A stretch of 64,000 bases of DNA from Idiomarina abyssalis (GCF_900116625.1 NZ_FPBE01000001.1:806001-870000); one strand, 5' to 3'; shown: positions 44,865-53,712, numbered from the stretch's first letter. A program made the numbers and translations. The notes: generated by a model not told the origin, from the letters alone.

Positions 44865-45410
44865 CTAATAATGAATACGAACTTTTTGGCGGTTAGGCCA
44901 GCTACAATTAAACTCCCGACACAACGCTTTTGCAAACGTTACCGCACGCTTTGGTAGCGCATCAGTTTCCAGCAATTGAGTGAGTTGCTCTGCCACCTTT
45001 TCGGTAAAAGCCTGCCTGTCTACTTCCACGTCATTGAGATTATCTACGCTGACTTGAAAAGGAAAGTCACAGCATAATGAAAATAACCATTCCAGAGCTT
45101 GCGGTTTTCGTTCAACCTGCTCAAAAGACTTTTGCTGGGCTTCATTTCGTCCATCGGGTTCATACCAATAGCCGTAATCAAACTGCTTGCGCCGAGCTTC
45201 ACCGGCTATGCACCAATGAGCCGTTTCGTGCAGTGCTGAAGCAAAAAAACCATGCGCGAACACCACCTGGTTATGCTCGCCTTCATGCCTTGCTGGTTGA
45301 TAATAAGGCTCGTCCTCGCCTGCAACCAATAAGGTGTTGTAATCCTCTTTAAAACAGCGCTTAAACACCTGAATTAAGCGCTGGTAATGATGCTCTGACT
45401 TCTGACTCAT
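44865..45410 (-). CDS. epmC: Elongation factor P hydroxylase
   Basis: Protein of 181 residues matching EpmC (YfcM), which hydroxylates the beta-lysylated Lys of elongation factor P. The metal site HETAHW at 61-66 and the FDYGYWYEPDGRNEAQQ segment are diagnostic, with a further FSLCCDFPFQ motif. EpmA and EpmB should exist elsewhere in the genome; they are not in the window. It follows aroC by 6 bases, as part of the conserved prmB-aroC-epmC neighbourhood. Confidence 0.92.
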   Translation of the reverse strand: MSQKSEHHYQRLIQVFKRCFKEDYNTLLVAGEDEPYYQPARHEGEHNQVVFAHGFFASALHETAHWCIAGEARRKQFDYGYWYEPDGRNEAQQKSFEQVERKPQALEWLFSLCCDFPFQVSVDNLNDVEVDRQAFTEKVAEQLTQLLETDALPKRAVTFAKALCREFNCSWPNRQKVRIHY

Positions 45411-45416
45411 ATCCGC

Positions 45417-46505
45417 TTAACGACTAATATCCGGCGTTTCAGTTTGTGCTAACAAGTTGTGCGCACGCTGACGTAACCAATGGTCCACCAGGACCAGGCT
45501 GGTCATAGCTTCAACAATAGGAACCGCACGTATACCAACACAAGGATCATGACGGCCTTTGGTGACGATAGCCTGCTCTTTGCCCCAGCGGTCAATTGTC
45601 CGGCCACTAATGGCAATGCTGGATGTGGGCTTTAACGCAATATCGGCAAACACAGGTTGCCCACTACTAATACCACCTAAAACACCGCCAGCATGGTTCG
45701 ACAAAAATCCGTCCGGCGTCATTTCATCACGGTGTTCACTGCCCCGCTGACTGACCACGTCAAAACCGTCGCCAATACTGACCGCTTTCACCGCATTAAT
45801 ACTCATGAGAGCTTTGGCTAAATCAGCGTCTAACCGGTCAAAAACCGGCTCTCCCCAACCCGGCGGAACACCGGTGGCCCGAACGCGAATTTTTGCGCCA
45901 ACCGAGTCGCCTTCTTTTTTCAGTTGACGAATAAGATCCTGCATAGGCTCTACCGCATTGGCATCGCCACAAAACAGTTCATTATCACGTACTTGCTGCC
46001 AGTCAATATTACTGGCCACAACATCACCCATTTGTGTCAACGCGGCCTGAACTTCAATGCCCTGCTGCTGCAACAGTTTGTACGCTATAGCACCCGCAGC
46101 TACCCGCATTGCGGTTTCACGGGCGGAAGAACGACCGCCACCCCGATAATCTCTTACACCGTATTTATGCTGGTAGGTGTAGTCGGCATGACCCGGGCGA
46201 AAAGTATCTTTTATATCAGAGTAATCCTGACTTCGTTGATCGGTATTTTCTATCAGCAGACCAATAGGCGTGCCGGTTGTGACACCTTCAAAAACACCGG
46301 AAAGAATCTTGACCTGATCAGACTCGCGGCGAGCCGTGGTGTAACGGTTTTGACCCGGTTTACGGCGATCCAGTGCTTCTTGTAAATCAGCTTCCGTCAG
46401 CGCCAGGCCAGCCGGACAGCCGTCCACAACCGCGCCCAGCGAAGGGCCGTGACTTTCACCAAAAGTGGTTACTTTAAATAACTGCCCAAAACTGTTTCCT
46501 GGCAT
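45417..46505 (-). CDS. aroC: Chorismate synthase
   Basis: Protein of 362 residues. It removes phosphate from EPSP to make chorismate using reduced FMN without net redox change, the last shared step of aromatic biosynthesis. Motifs: [15 protein letters not shown] at the N-terminus, [29 protein letters not shown], and [18 protein letters not shown] near the end. Its ATG overlaps the prmB stop by one base (TAATG), so translation is coupled. The size is usual. Confidence 0.97.
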   Translation of the reverse strand: MPGNSFGQLFKVTTFGESHGPSLGAVVDGCPAGLALTEADLQEALDRRKPGQNRYTTARRESDQVKILSGVFEGVTTGTPIGLLIENTDQRSQDYSDIKDTFRPGHADYTYQHKYGVRDYRGGGRSSARETAMRVAAGAIAYKLLQQQGIEVQAALTQMGDVVASNIDWQQVRDNELFCGDANAVEPMQDLIRQLKKEGDSVGAKIRVRATGVPPGWGEPVFDRLDADLAKALMSINAVKAVSIGDGFDVVSQRGSEHRDEMTPDGFLSNHAGGVLGGISSGQPVFADIALKPTSSIAISGRTIDRWGKEQAIVTKGRHDPCVGIRAVPIVEAMTSLVLVDHWLRQRAHNLLAQTETPDISR

Positions 46506-47452
46506 TAGCTGACCTTAGTCTCTCGTTGTTTATGTTCAATAAGCTGCTCTTTTGTCAGAAGGAAAACGCCGTCTCCACCATTGGCAAACTCAAGCCAGGT
46601 AAAAGGCGTTCGTGGGTACTTTTCGGCAAGTGCCGGCATCGAGTTACCCACTTCACAGACAAACAAGCCACCATCGTTTAGTAAGTCAGGTGCTTCTAAA
46701 AGCATTTTATCCACCAAAATTAAGCCGTCATTGCCTGCAGCTAAGCCAAGCTCAGGTTCATGATGATATTCCGGCGGCAAGTCAGCCATATCTTCTGCAT
46801 CCACATACGGCGGATTACTGACAATTAAATCGTACTTCTCAGCTTTAACCGCCTCAAATAAGTCTGACTGAATAGGCGTTACCTGATGGGTTAAACCGTG
46901 TTGCTCAATATTAAATTCCGCTACTTCCAGGGCTTCGGTCGAAATATCCAACGCATCGACCTCTGCTTCAGGAAAAGCGTAAGCACAGGCTATCGCAATA
47001 CATCCTCCACCCGTACATAAATCTAAAACGCGGCGCGGCTGTTGCGTCAGCCACGGCTGAAAGCCGTTCTCGACAAGCTCAGCTATTGGCGAGCGTGGTA
47101 CCAGCACTCGCTCATCAACATAAAAGGGCAAACCCGCGAACCAGGCCTGATGCGTAAGGTAAGCTGCCGGAATATGTTGCTCAATACGCTGCTTCAGCAA
47201 TTCACTAAACTCGTGCTTCTCAGCAGTTAACAGTCGGCAATGACCCATGTCAGCCAGCTGAACAGTGGTAAGTTGTAATACATAGCTTAATAAAGCCCGT
47301 GCTTCGTCAATTGGGTTGTCCGTGCCATGGCCATAATACACATCAGACTGGTTCAGCTGTGTTACGCTCCAGCGGATAATGTCATCAATACTCACTAACT
47401 CTTGAATGGCTTGTTCCAGATTACGCACTTGCAAAGGCTGTCTCCCGACCAC
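46505..47452 (-). CDS. prmB: 50S ribosomal protein L3 glutamine methyltransferase
   Basis: Protein of about 315 residues that N5-methylates a Gln of ribosomal protein L3. The SAM motif [16 protein letters not shown] and the Gln-binding [11 protein letters not shown] are present, as in the HemK/PrmA-B family; the N-terminal segment [18 protein letters not shown] fits PrmB rather than PrmC. The start is GTG 47452, but a GTG at 47428 would give a more usual N-terminus and cannot be excluded. It is divergent from smrB with a 68-base gap, as in E. coli. Confidence 0.94.
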   Translation of the reverse strand: MVGRQPLQVRNLEQAIQELVSIDDIIRWSVTQLNQSDVYYGHGTDNPIDEARALLSYVLQLTTVQLADMGHCRLLTAEKHEFSELLKQRIEQHIPAAYLTHQAWFAGLPFYVDERVLVPRSPIAELVENGFQPWLTQQPRRVLDLCTGGGCIAIACAYAFPEAEVDALDISTEALEVAEFNIEQHGLTHQVTPIQSDLFEAVKAEKYDLIVSNPPYVDAEDMADLPPEYHHEPELGLAAGNDGLILVDKMLLEAPDLLNDGGLFVCEVGNSMPALAEKYPRTPFTWLEFANGGDGVFLLTKEQLIEHKQRETKVS

Positions 47453-47520
47453 TGAATGTTTTATACTGAATAAACTTAATGCCTTAAAGATACCTTAATT
47501 CAGCGCGGTTTTCATCAATC

Positions 47521-48084
47521 ATGGTTGCAAACAAACGTCAGTCCTCATCACTTTCTGAAGACGATATTGAGCTTTTTCGTGAAGCCGCGAAAGGTGCTGC
47601 CCGTATTAAGCAGGATAAACTGCCACCCGAGCCACCAAAGATTGCAGAGCTGCGCAAACGTCGACAATTATCACAACACCCCAACGCGCAACAGATTGCA
47701 GACGCGAGCCGCTCTGCCAGCCACTACTTTTCCGATGATTTTGAAGCACATTTTGGTGAAGGCCCGGTGCGTTTTGCTGCCGAAGGTGAATCTGCTTATT
47801 TGGTAAAACAACTGCGTCGGGGAGACTACACGCCCGAGTTGTTGCTGGACTTACACGGTATGACACTGGCCACGGCACGCCAGGAGCTGGCGGCATTATT
47901 ACTGGCATGTGAGCGCGAACATATAGACTGCTGCTGCATTATGCACGGGCACGGCAGTGGTAAGTTAAAACAACAACTGCCGCACTGGTTAGTGCAACAC
48001 CCGCATGTTCGGGCGTTTCATCAGGCGCCACTGGAATGGGGTGGCGCAGCCTCGTTGCTGGTTTTGTTAAAAGTTGCGAGCTAA
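47521..48084 (+). CDS. smrB: SmrB endonuclease (ribosome rescue)
   Basis: Protein of 187 residues with a C-terminal Smr domain: LLDLHGMTLATARQELA and later MHGHGSGKLKQQLPHWL, then APLEWGGAASLLVLL. SmrB cuts mRNA at collided ribosomes in E. coli, creating substrates for tmRNA rescue. The N-terminal part is charged and lacks further domains, as in SmrB and unlike MutS2. Convergent with sixA with 3 bases between stops, and divergent from prmB, the standard order. Confidence 0.93.
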   Translation: MVANKRQSSSLSEDDIELFREAAKGAARIKQDKLPPEPPKIAELRKRRQLSQHPNAQQIADASRSASHYFSDDFEAHFGEGPVRFAAEGESAYLVKQLRRGDYTPELLLDLHGMTLATARQELAALLLACEREHIDCCCIMHGHGSGKLKQQLPHWLVQHPHVRAFHQAPLEWGGAASLLVLLKVAS

Positions 48085-48087
48085 CAT

Positions 48088-48570
48088 TTAACCCGCACAG
48101 CGCTCCGCTATTAATAACTGCTGAAATTTACCGCGTAAGGTTTCCGGCGAAAAATCGACAACCGCAATGCCGGCTGTTGGAAAAATAGGCGGCTGTACAC
48201 TGGCATCCAGTTCATGCACCAAGTAACTCACCAATGGCATGTGCGACACCAGCACAACGCTGTTAAAGTTATGCTCCTGAATTTCCGCAGCAAGCCAACT
48301 GACAACCGAAGCAGCATGGCCGTCGGGCGTAATGTCATCGCAATCCTGGCGTTGCCCGGTTTTCAAATGTGACAGTAAAATAGAAGCCGTTTGCTGGGCC
48401 CGCAGGTAAGGACTGACATAAACACAGTCAACTTCTGGCTGCTTGTCTATCAGCCAGGTCGTTGTTGTCATTACTTCGCGTTCACCGTTGGTTGTTAAAC
48501 GGCGTTCGCGGTCAGAATAACTGCCCTGTGGGTAGTTCGCTTCACCATGACGCATGATATACAGCTTCAT
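48088..48570 (-). CDS. sixA: Phosphohistidine phosphatase SixA
   Basis: Protein of 160 residues of the histidine phosphatase family with the catalytic RHG (residues 7-9, LYIMRHGEA) and second His in LVSHMPLVSYL. SixA removes phosphate from phosphohistidine proteins, in E. coli mainly the nitrogen phosphotransferase NPr. The short all-alpha/beta form without extra domain is typical. It overlaps the ratB stop by 4 bases. Confidence 0.92.
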   Translation of the reverse strand: MKLYIMRHGEANYPQGSYSDRERRLTTNGEREVMTTTTWLIDKQPEVDCVYVSPYLRAQQTASILLSHLKTGQRQDCDDITPDGHAASVVSWLAAEIQEHNFNSVVLVSHMPLVSYLVHELDASVQPPIFPTAGIAVVDFSPETLRGKFQQLLIAERCAG

Positions 48571-48932
48571 TCTGGCTTAGACTCCTCAGCCTGCGCTCGG
48601 CGTTTTGCATCAGGTCTGCCGCCGGTAACACGATCAGCACGACCTGACTGCTTGGCTTCTTCCGCACGGCGTTTACGTACAGCCTTGGGATCGGCAATTA
48701 GCGGACGATAAATTTCAATGCGATCGCCGTCTCTTAGCTTTGCATCTAATTTCACCGTCTTATTCCAGATACCCACTTTTTGCTGTTCAAGATCAATTTC
48801 CGGAAAGTGTTCGAACACATCCGACATTTTAATGCACTCTTCCACCGTCGCGCCCTCTTTTGGGTGCACCGTCAGTAACACCTGTTTTTCGGGCGTCGCA
48901 TAAGCCACTTCTATGGTTAACTTCTTATCCAT
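48567..48932 (-). CDS. ratB: RnfH family ubiquitin-like protein
   Basis: Protein of about 121 residues of the RnfH (UPF0125) family, called RatB in toxin-like pairs with RatA. It has a beta-grasp core (IEVAYATPEKQVLLTVHPKEG, here quoted as two parts: IEVAYATPEKQVLL and HPKEGATVEECI) and the RDGDRIEIYRPL turn, then a Lys/Arg tail (AVRKRRAEEAK). Its function is unknown. The ATG 48932 overlaps the last bases of ratA by 8, so translation is coupled; a longer frame from 48974 lies inside ratA. Confidence 0.9.
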   Translation of the reverse strand: MDKKLTIEVAYATPEKQVLLTVHPKEGATVEECIKMSDVFEHFPEIDLEQQKVGIWNKTVKLDAKLRDGDRIEIYRPLIADPKAVRKRRAEEAKQSGRADRVTGGRPDAKRRAQAEESKPE

Positions 48933-49368
48933 GTTGGTTGCCGTACACCTGCTCGGCTCGCTTAACAAAGGCATCGACCATGCGCGAGGTTACCTCACTG
49001 AATATTTTACCGAAGGCCATACCCAGCAAACGACTCGAAAATTCAAAATCCAGCTTAAGTTCAACTTTGCAGGCGTCATCTGCCAGTGGTGTAAACACCC
49101 AACCACCGGTCAATTTTTTAAATGGTCCGTTTACTAAGTCCATATCAATACGTTCGGGTTCGTGCAGCGTATTTCGGGTCGTAAAGGTTTTACTGATACC
49201 CGCTTTACTGATGTCTAGCGAAGCCACTTTTTGCTGGCCAGATGACTCCAGTACACGCGACGCAGCACAACCGGGAACAAACTCCGGATAAGCTTCAACA
49301 TGATTAACAAGATCAAACATTTGTTTGGCGCTGTACGAAACTAAGGCACTTTTTTGGATACTGGGCAT
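48925..49368 (-). CDS. ratA: RatA-family START-like protein
   Basis: Protein of about 147 residues with the START-like cavity fold of the polyketide cyclase/COQ10 family: MFDLVNHVEAYPEFVPGCAASRV, LDISKAGISKTFTTRN, and LDFEFSSRLLGMAFGKIF. E. coli RatA was reported to bind 50S subunits and block 70S formation, while homologues act as coenzyme Q chaperones; the two roles are unresolved. The start is ATG 49368. It is divergent from smpB with 107 bases between them, a conserved pair with tmRNA biology nearby. Confidence 0.9.
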   Translation of the reverse strand: MPSIQKSALVSYSAKQMFDLVNHVEAYPEFVPGCAASRVLESSGQQKVASLDISKAGISKTFTTRNTLHEPERIDMDLVNGPFKKLTGGWVFTPLADDACKVELKLDFEFSSRLLGMAFGKIFSEVTSRMVDAFVKRAEQVYGNQHG

Positions 49369-49475
49369 TTTTTTCCCTACAACAAAAATCAACTGCGCAA
49401 TAATAACGCAACCAGAAACGCTTTGAAGCCCTTAAAGCAATTTTCTTTTCAGTGCGCATAGGTATAATAGCCGCC

Positions 49476-49955
49476 ATGAGTAAAAAGAAACCACAACAAT
49501 CGTCCAATACCATCGCTCGTAATAAAAAAGCGCGGCATGAATACTTCCTTGAAGACAAGTTCGAGGCAGGTATTAGTTTGCAAGGCTGGGAAATTAAGAG
49601 CATAAGGGCTGGCAAGGTCAACATTAGCGACAGCTACGTCATTATTAAAAATGGCGAGGCTTACCTTCTGGGTGCCGAAATTCAGCCACTGAACCAGGCC
49701 TCAAGCCACGTTTATTGCGAACCCGACCGCAGCCGTAAGCTGCTTTTAAAGCGCCGCGAGCTCGATAAACTTATTGGTGCTTCAGAGCGTGAAGGCTATT
49801 CCATAGTAGCAACAACTATGTACTGGAAAGGTCCATGGGCAAAGGTGGAAGTCTTTTTAGCGCGGGGTAAAAAGTCACACGATAAACGCGACACCATTAA
49901 AGAGCGCGACTGGCAACGCCAGAAGGCTCGAATAATGAAGCATTCGGTTCGTTAG
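49476..49955 (+). CDS. smpB: SsrA-binding protein SmpB
   Basis: Protein of 159 residues that carries tmRNA to stalled ribosomes. Family motifs are clear: [34 protein letters not shown], and the basic C-terminal tail [20 protein letters not shown] that reads the empty mRNA channel. ATG 49476 is taken; a longer frame from 49452 would be unusual. The tmRNA it serves is at 52564-52922, 2.6 kb away, with three unrelated genes between. Confidence 0.96.
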   Translation: MSKKKPQQSSNTIARNKKARHEYFLEDKFEAGISLQGWEIKSIRAGKVNISDSYVIIKNGEAYLLGAEIQPLNQASSHVYCEPDRSRKLLLKRRELDKLIGASEREGYSIVATTMYWKGPWAKVEVFLARGKKSHDKRDTIKERDWQRQKARIMKHSVR

Positions 49956-49970
49956 CCAATCATCAGGTAA

Positions 49971-50858
49971 TTAGGGCAGCTCTGCGTGCCCTTTGCCACT
50001 TTGATAGTCAAGCGTAACGACAAAGTGTTTAAAGACACCATAGCCGGCTAGCCCCTCAACCTTAACGCCTCTTATGCGACTGTGTTGAATTTTGTAACGT
50101 TCGCCAAAGTCTGCTTCTTCACCGGCAACGGGTACAGCCACATCCACATTCTTCACTTTGAACGGTCCAAAAATAACGGACGGTAAAGTGAAGGTGTCGG
50201 TGTAAGCAATACCGTTTACACCGCGTGACATGGTCTTACCCAGCGCAAACTCATCGAGCCATCCCCTGCGGGCAGCGATGCCTCGTTTCATATAAATTCC
50301 GCCGCTGTTACCGGTATCAAGAATCATCCAAATATCTTTTTCATCATTAAGAGTGACCCGGACCAATGGCCTACCCGACCCTTTTTGAGCTCTCATAGGC
50401 AAGTTAGCAACTTCATCCAGATTAAGAGCATCACGAGTGGCAAGGCGTAAGCGCCCGTTGGGATAGTCAAACTGCACAATAAAATTTCGTAAAAACGGAG
50501 CACCAATAATGAGCGCATTACCTGAGTGACCAAAGTCTGCACCAACCAGGTTAAGCTCCATTTCAGAGCCAAAGAGTTGGGTCGGAACGCTTTCATATAT
50601 AGGTTGACGCGACTTGTGATGAACGCCGCTAACGCCCGTAAAAGTTGAAATTTCGTACTCTAAATCATGCTTTTCTATAAATTTTTTATTAATAACATTG
50701 AGCTGAGAACCTGAGTCAATTATTGCATTGCCTTCAATGCCATCGACTTCAACGGTAATTCTTACGTGACCACTGTCCAACTCAAAAGGGATCCAATCGG
50801 TAACTTCAGCATGACTTGTAAACGCAAGCGCAAGCAGCAATAAACCCAAAAAGCGCAC
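49971..50858 (-). CDS. Secreted two-lobed aspartic protease-like protein
   Basis: Protein of about 295 residues with signal MRFLGLLLLALAFTSHA. Two retropepsin-like halves are in one chain: the first with IIDSGSQLNVI (Asp48) and a FTGVSG flap-like segment, the second with ILDTGNSGGIYM (Asp181), each followed by a GxxxLxNF/GYGVFKHF strand. Both catalytic Asp-(S/T)-Gly triads are present, so it may be active. Substrate is unknown. The start GTG 50858 follows GGAGG by 5 bases and gives a normal signal peptide; an ATG at 50870 and others upstream are less well placed. Convergent with smpB. Confidence 0.8.
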   Translation of the reverse strand: MRFLGLLLLALAFTSHAEVTDWIPFELDSGHVRITVEVDGIEGNAIIDSGSQLNVINKKFIEKHDLEYEISTFTGVSGVHHKSRQPIYESVPTQLFGSEMELNLVGADFGHSGNALIIGAPFLRNFIVQFDYPNGRLRLATRDALNLDEVANLPMRAQKGSGRPLVRVTLNDEKDIWMILDTGNSGGIYMKRGIAARRGWLDEFALGKTMSRGVNGIAYTDTFTLPSVIFGPFKVKNVDVAVPVAGEEADFGERYKIQHSRIRGVKVEGLAGYGVFKHFVVTLDYQSGKGHAELP

Positions 50859-50997
50859 ATCGACCTCCATGTATTGATTCGCGTCAGAAAATAACATTTT
50901 AGCAACAATCCTACTAAAATATTATCCAGCCGCCAATAGGGGTTTCATATTCAAATGCCGTACGCGTTAGCTTTATTAGTAATCTTTCAAATTGATA

Positions 50998-51031
50998 TAA
51001 AAAAAGCCCCTGCTTTAATCTCAGGGGCTTT
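50998..51031 (-). terminator. Intrinsic terminator after the MDR oxidoreductase gene
   Basis: On the minus strand AAAGCCCCTG/CAGGGGCTTT (10 bp, 9-base loop) is followed by TTTT, the run of A on the plus strand at 50999-51005. It lies 25 bases after the stop. Confidence 0.88.
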
Positions 51032-51055
51032 CGTGTCCACAGGAACTATCTGAGC

Positions 51056-52075
51056 CTAAAACTCTACGCAAATTTTACCGAAGTGTTTGCCTGATTCCTC
51101 ATAACGAAAGGCGTCAGCCAACTCTTCCAACGCAAAGATTTTATCAATCACCGGTTTAACGCCATTGGACTCTATGGCGCGCACAAAGTCTTTTTGATGG
51201 TCACAACTGCCTACAATGAGTCCCTGCAAACGAGCTTGTTTAGCCATGAGTTTTGCAGTTGGAACTTCACCTTCACTTCCGGTTAGCACACCAATTAGCG
51301 CAATATGACCTGCAATAGCAACAGCATTAATAGACTGAGGCAGAGTACCCGGCCCGCCGACTTCAATGACGTGGTCGACACCCCGACCATTGGTCAATTT
51401 GCGAACTGTTTTACCCCATTCAGGGTCTTCTTTATAGTTGATCAGGTGATCCGCTCCCAACCTCTTGTAATGCTCCAGCTTGTCATTGGAAGACGAAGTT
51501 GCAAATACGGTCGCACCCAGGCTTTTTGCCAGCTGGCAGGCAAATACGGAAACGCCGCCACTACCCAGTACCAGCACCGTGTTCCCCGGTTTAATGCCGC
51601 CGTCCACCACCAGAGCACGCCACGCAGTAAGCCCGGCCGTGGTCAGGGTAGCGGATTCAGCATGACTGTAGTTTTTAGGCTGGTGAGTAAAAAACTGAGT
51701 TGGGCGTACTACAACTTCTCTGGCGTAGCCATCAATTCCATCACCCGGCGTATTGCGGAAGTCGCCGACAGGCGCCGGCCCACTTTGCCAGTACGGGAAA
51801 AAGGTAGAAACGACATTGTCACCTACCTTAAACTCTTCCACTCCGTCGCCAACAGCTTCCACTACACCTGCTCCGTCTGACATAGGAATGCGCCCGTCAT
51901 CGGTCGGTATAAAACCGGCCGCGACACCGTAATCATGAAAGTTAAGAGAGCTTGCTTTTATTTTTACACGAATTTCTCCAGGCCCTGGCTGCCCTGGATC
52001 ATCCATCTCTGTCACCTGAATATTATCAAGCCCAAATGGCTCTTTCAGTCTTAACGCTTTAATTTTATCAGTCAT
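51056..52075 (-). CDS. Medium-chain dehydrogenase/reductase, zinc-independent
   Basis: Protein of 339 residues of the MDR superfamily with an N-terminal GroES-like fold (VKIKASSLNFHDYGVAAG) and a Rossmann domain (VLVLGSGGVSVFACQLAK). Lacking the Cys cluster and catalytic Cys/His of zinc alcohol dehydrogenases, it resembles quinone oxidoreductase-like and enoyl reductase members. The substrate cannot be predicted. It is the first gene after the 210-base divergent gap to a small membrane-protein gene, in which a palindrome is found, and ends at a strong terminator, so it is a one-gene unit. Confidence 0.85.
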   Translation of the reverse strand: MTDKIKALRLKEPFGLDNIQVTEMDDPGQPGPGEIRVKIKASSLNFHDYGVAAGFIPTDDGRIPMSDGAGVVEAVGDGVEEFKVGDNVVSTFFPYWQSGPAPVGDFRNTPGDGIDGYAREVVVRPTQFFTHQPKNYSHAESATLTTAGLTAWRALVVDGGIKPGNTVLVLGSGGVSVFACQLAKSLGATVFATSSSNDKLEHYKRLGADHLINYKEDPEWGKTVRKLTNGRGVDHVIEVGGPGTLPQSINAVAIAGHIALIGVLTGSEGEVPTAKLMAKQARLQGLIVGSCDHQKDFVRAIESNGVKPVIDKIFALEELADAFRYEESGKHFGKICVEF

Positions 52076-52226
52076 GATCGCAGTCCTTTAACTAAAACAT
52101 GTGTTGAATAGTAGTTCTTATAAAGGGGAATTGGATCATCAGACGCAGACTAAAAAGCCCGGTCGGTTTCAAAATAGCCAAACAACACCCGATTAATGAT
52201 GTCAGCCATCGGCCATAACATCTTTG

Positions 52227-52242
52227 CAAATTAACTAATTTG
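52227..52242. promoter_or_regulatory. Palindrome in the divergent promoter region
   Basis: CAAATTAACTAATTTG has 7-bp perfect arms around AC, 44 bases before the small membrane-protein ATG and 152 from the MDR start. It could be a regulator operator for either gene. The AT content makes a chance match possible. Confidence 0.35.
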
Positions 52243-52285
52243 AATCTAACGTTATTTATGTGTTTGCCAAACAAGGAAAAATGCT

Positions 52286-52480
52286 ATGAGTTACGAAATG
52301 TTCGGTGGTATGGGATTTCTATGGATGTTAGTGGTTGGTATTATTTTTGTCATTCCTGCATGGCGAATATGTCAGCGCATCGGTTATCCGGGCCCGTTAG
52401 GAATATTAATTCTGATTCCCTTTGCCAATATTATCCTTCTCTATTTCATTGCATTTGGCCCGTGGAAAACAAAGCAATAA
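52286..52480 (+). CDS. Small two-helix membrane protein
   Basis: Protein of 64 residues with two hydrophobic segments (LWMLVVGIIFVIPAWRIC and PLGILILIPFANIILLYFIAF) joined by a QRIGYPGP turn and ending in WKTKQ. The pattern of aWxIxxxxGyPG followed by IPFxNiixLYxiAF is common in small inner-membrane proteins of proteobacteria, with no known function. AAGGA lies 9 bases before the ATG. It ends 48 bases before the terminator it shares with tmRNA. Confidence 0.7.
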   Translation: MSYEMFGGMGFLWMLVVGIIFVIPAWRICQRIGYPGPLGILILIPFANIILLYFIAFGPWKTKQ

Positions 52481-52528
52481 TTCAGAATCTGCCGAGAAAT
52501 ACTACGCTAAGAGAGAGCAAAGCCATAA

Positions 52529-52556
52529 AAAAAGCCGCTCAAATGAGCGGCTTTTT
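52529..52556. terminator. Bidirectional terminator between the small membrane gene and ssrA
   Basis: AAAAAGCCGCTCA/TGAGCGGCTTTTT with a very short loop gives a T-run on both strands: it ends the small membrane-protein transcript (plus) and tmRNA (minus). Confidence 0.92.
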
Positions 52557-52563
52557 ATGGAAT

Positions 52564-52922
52564 TGGTGGAGCTGGCGGGAGTTGAACCCGCGTCCGCAAT
52601 ACCTACATCCTCGGTCCTACATGCTTAGTCAGTCTTTTAGTTAATCAGTGTGACGCCGACTGACAGGCTTCACAACTGACGAGTCCGATTAAGTTTAACG
52701 CTTCAGCTCCGGACAAAGCATCCACGCGAGTCTACATTAGGTTGAGCCATCCTGGTCCGGTCTCGCAGACAAAGCGCCGGGGGATGGGCTTAGCGGGTTA
52801 TTAAGCCGCTAGAGCGTAGTTGTCGTCGTTTGCAACTATTAGGTTGAGGCTTTTTACGAGGCCTGCCTCACCTCGGCATGCACCTTGGGTTTCGTGTATC
52901 CCGTCGAATCCAGATCAGCCCC
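52564..52922 (-). ncRNA. ssrA: tmRNA
   Basis: About 359 bases. The 5' end GGGGCTGATCTGGATTCGAC and the 3' end (GGTTCAACTCCCGCCAGCTCCACCA, written here in parts: GGTTCAACTCCCGCC then AGCTCCACCA) form the tRNA-like part, with the acceptor stem GGGGCTG/CAGCTCC and encoded CCA at 52564-52566. The tag frame at 52804-52833 encodes ANDDNYALAA, followed by two stops (TAATAA). The tag end ALAA is the protease-recognition signal known from gammaproteobacteria. It works with SmpB, encoded at 49476. Confidence 0.97.
52804..52833 (-). other. tmRNA tag-peptide reading frame (ANDDNYALAA)
   Basis: Ten codons starting at GCA (52833-52831) read GCA AAC GAC GAC AAC TAC GCT and CTA GCG GCT, ending at TAA. E. 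coli differs only in Glu for the second Asp. Confidence 0.95.
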
Positions 52923-52962
52923 AAAGCTATTACTTACGTAATCTGTGTACTATAACTCAGAC

Positions 52963-52998
52963 ACCGCTTAAGTGCTATAAGTTCCGCACTCAAGCGGT
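52963..52998. repeat. Inverted repeat between elbB and ssrA
   Basis: 13-bp arms ACCGCTTAAGTGC and GCACTCAAGCGGT with one mismatch and a 10-base loop. It lies after the elbB stop but is not followed by a T-run on either strand, so it is not a standard terminator; it ends about 40 bases upstream of the tmRNA 5' end. Confidence 0.6.
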
Positions 52999-53023
52999 TA
53001 TTTATTGGGCTTTAATTCAGCTA

Positions 53024-53677
53024 CTAGGCCGCCATATATAAGACTTTTTCAACCAATTTGCTGATGCCCTCTTCTGCGTCTGGCAAGTTTTCGGCCAGCA
53101 TATAGGCTGGTGTGGTGACTAATTGGTGTTTATCATCCACAACAATATCGCGAACACCGCAGTTCACATGCTCGCCGCCCATTTTATTAATAGCGCTGGC
53201 TACTTCGCCATCGTTACCGATGGTGACTTTGACCCCTTTCCCGTAAATATGCGGCAATAACACTGGCGCAATACACATATAGCCCGCAGGTTTCTTGGCA
53301 TCGACAAAAGCCTTACCAACTTTTAAAACCTCGTCATTGACCGTCATATCGGCGCCTTTTACAGCAAAGTCACACAGGTTCTTCGCCACACCAAAGCCGC
53401 CTGGCAAAATTAACGCATCAAATTCAGTTGAATCTAAATCGCTTAGCGGCCGGACCTCACCACGGGTAATGCGCGCGGCTTCCTCAAGCACATTGCGTTT
53501 ATCACCGCTTTCTTCACCTTTAAGGTGGTTAATGGTGTGCATCTGCTCTATATCTGGCGCAAAACATTCGTAGCTTGCGCCTTGCTTCGCTATATGCAAC
53601 AACGTCAATACCGTTTCGTTCACTTCGGCGCCGTCAAAGACACCGGAGCCGGATAAAATAACTGCTACTTTTTTCAT
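53024..53677 (-). CDS. elbB: ElbB (ElbA) glyoxalase-like protein
   Basis: Protein of 217 residues of the DJ-1/PfpI superfamily, isoprenoid-associated ElbB type. The nucleophile-elbow Cys135 is in GYMCIAPVLLP, with VILSGSGVFDGAEVNETV at the start and LPGGFGVAKNLCDFA. Glyoxalase III-like activity was reported for E. coli ElbB, and an isoprenoid link was suggested earlier; neither role is proven here. ATG 53677 has GGAGG ahead, and a longer frame (53716) is less good. It follows the old yellow enzyme gene by 35 bases. Confidence 0.92.
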   Translation of the reverse strand: MKKVAVILSGSGVFDGAEVNETVLTLLHIAKQGASYECFAPDIEQMHTINHLKGEESGDKRNVLEEAARITRGEVRPLSDLDSTEFDALILPGGFGVAKNLCDFAVKGADMTVNDEVLKVGKAFVDAKKPAGYMCIAPVLLPHIYGKGVKVTIGNDGEVASAINKMGGEHVNCGVRDIVVDDKHQLVTTPAYMLAENLPDAEEGISKLVEKVLYMAA

Positions 53678-53712
53678 CGTAGAAACCTCCTGTCCGCTAC
53701 TTAAAAACCGCT

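Noticed and set aside
52564-52600. Integration (att) site or prophage at the tmRNA 3' end
   Set aside because: I saw no integrase gene and no second copy of the tmRNA 3' end nearby.
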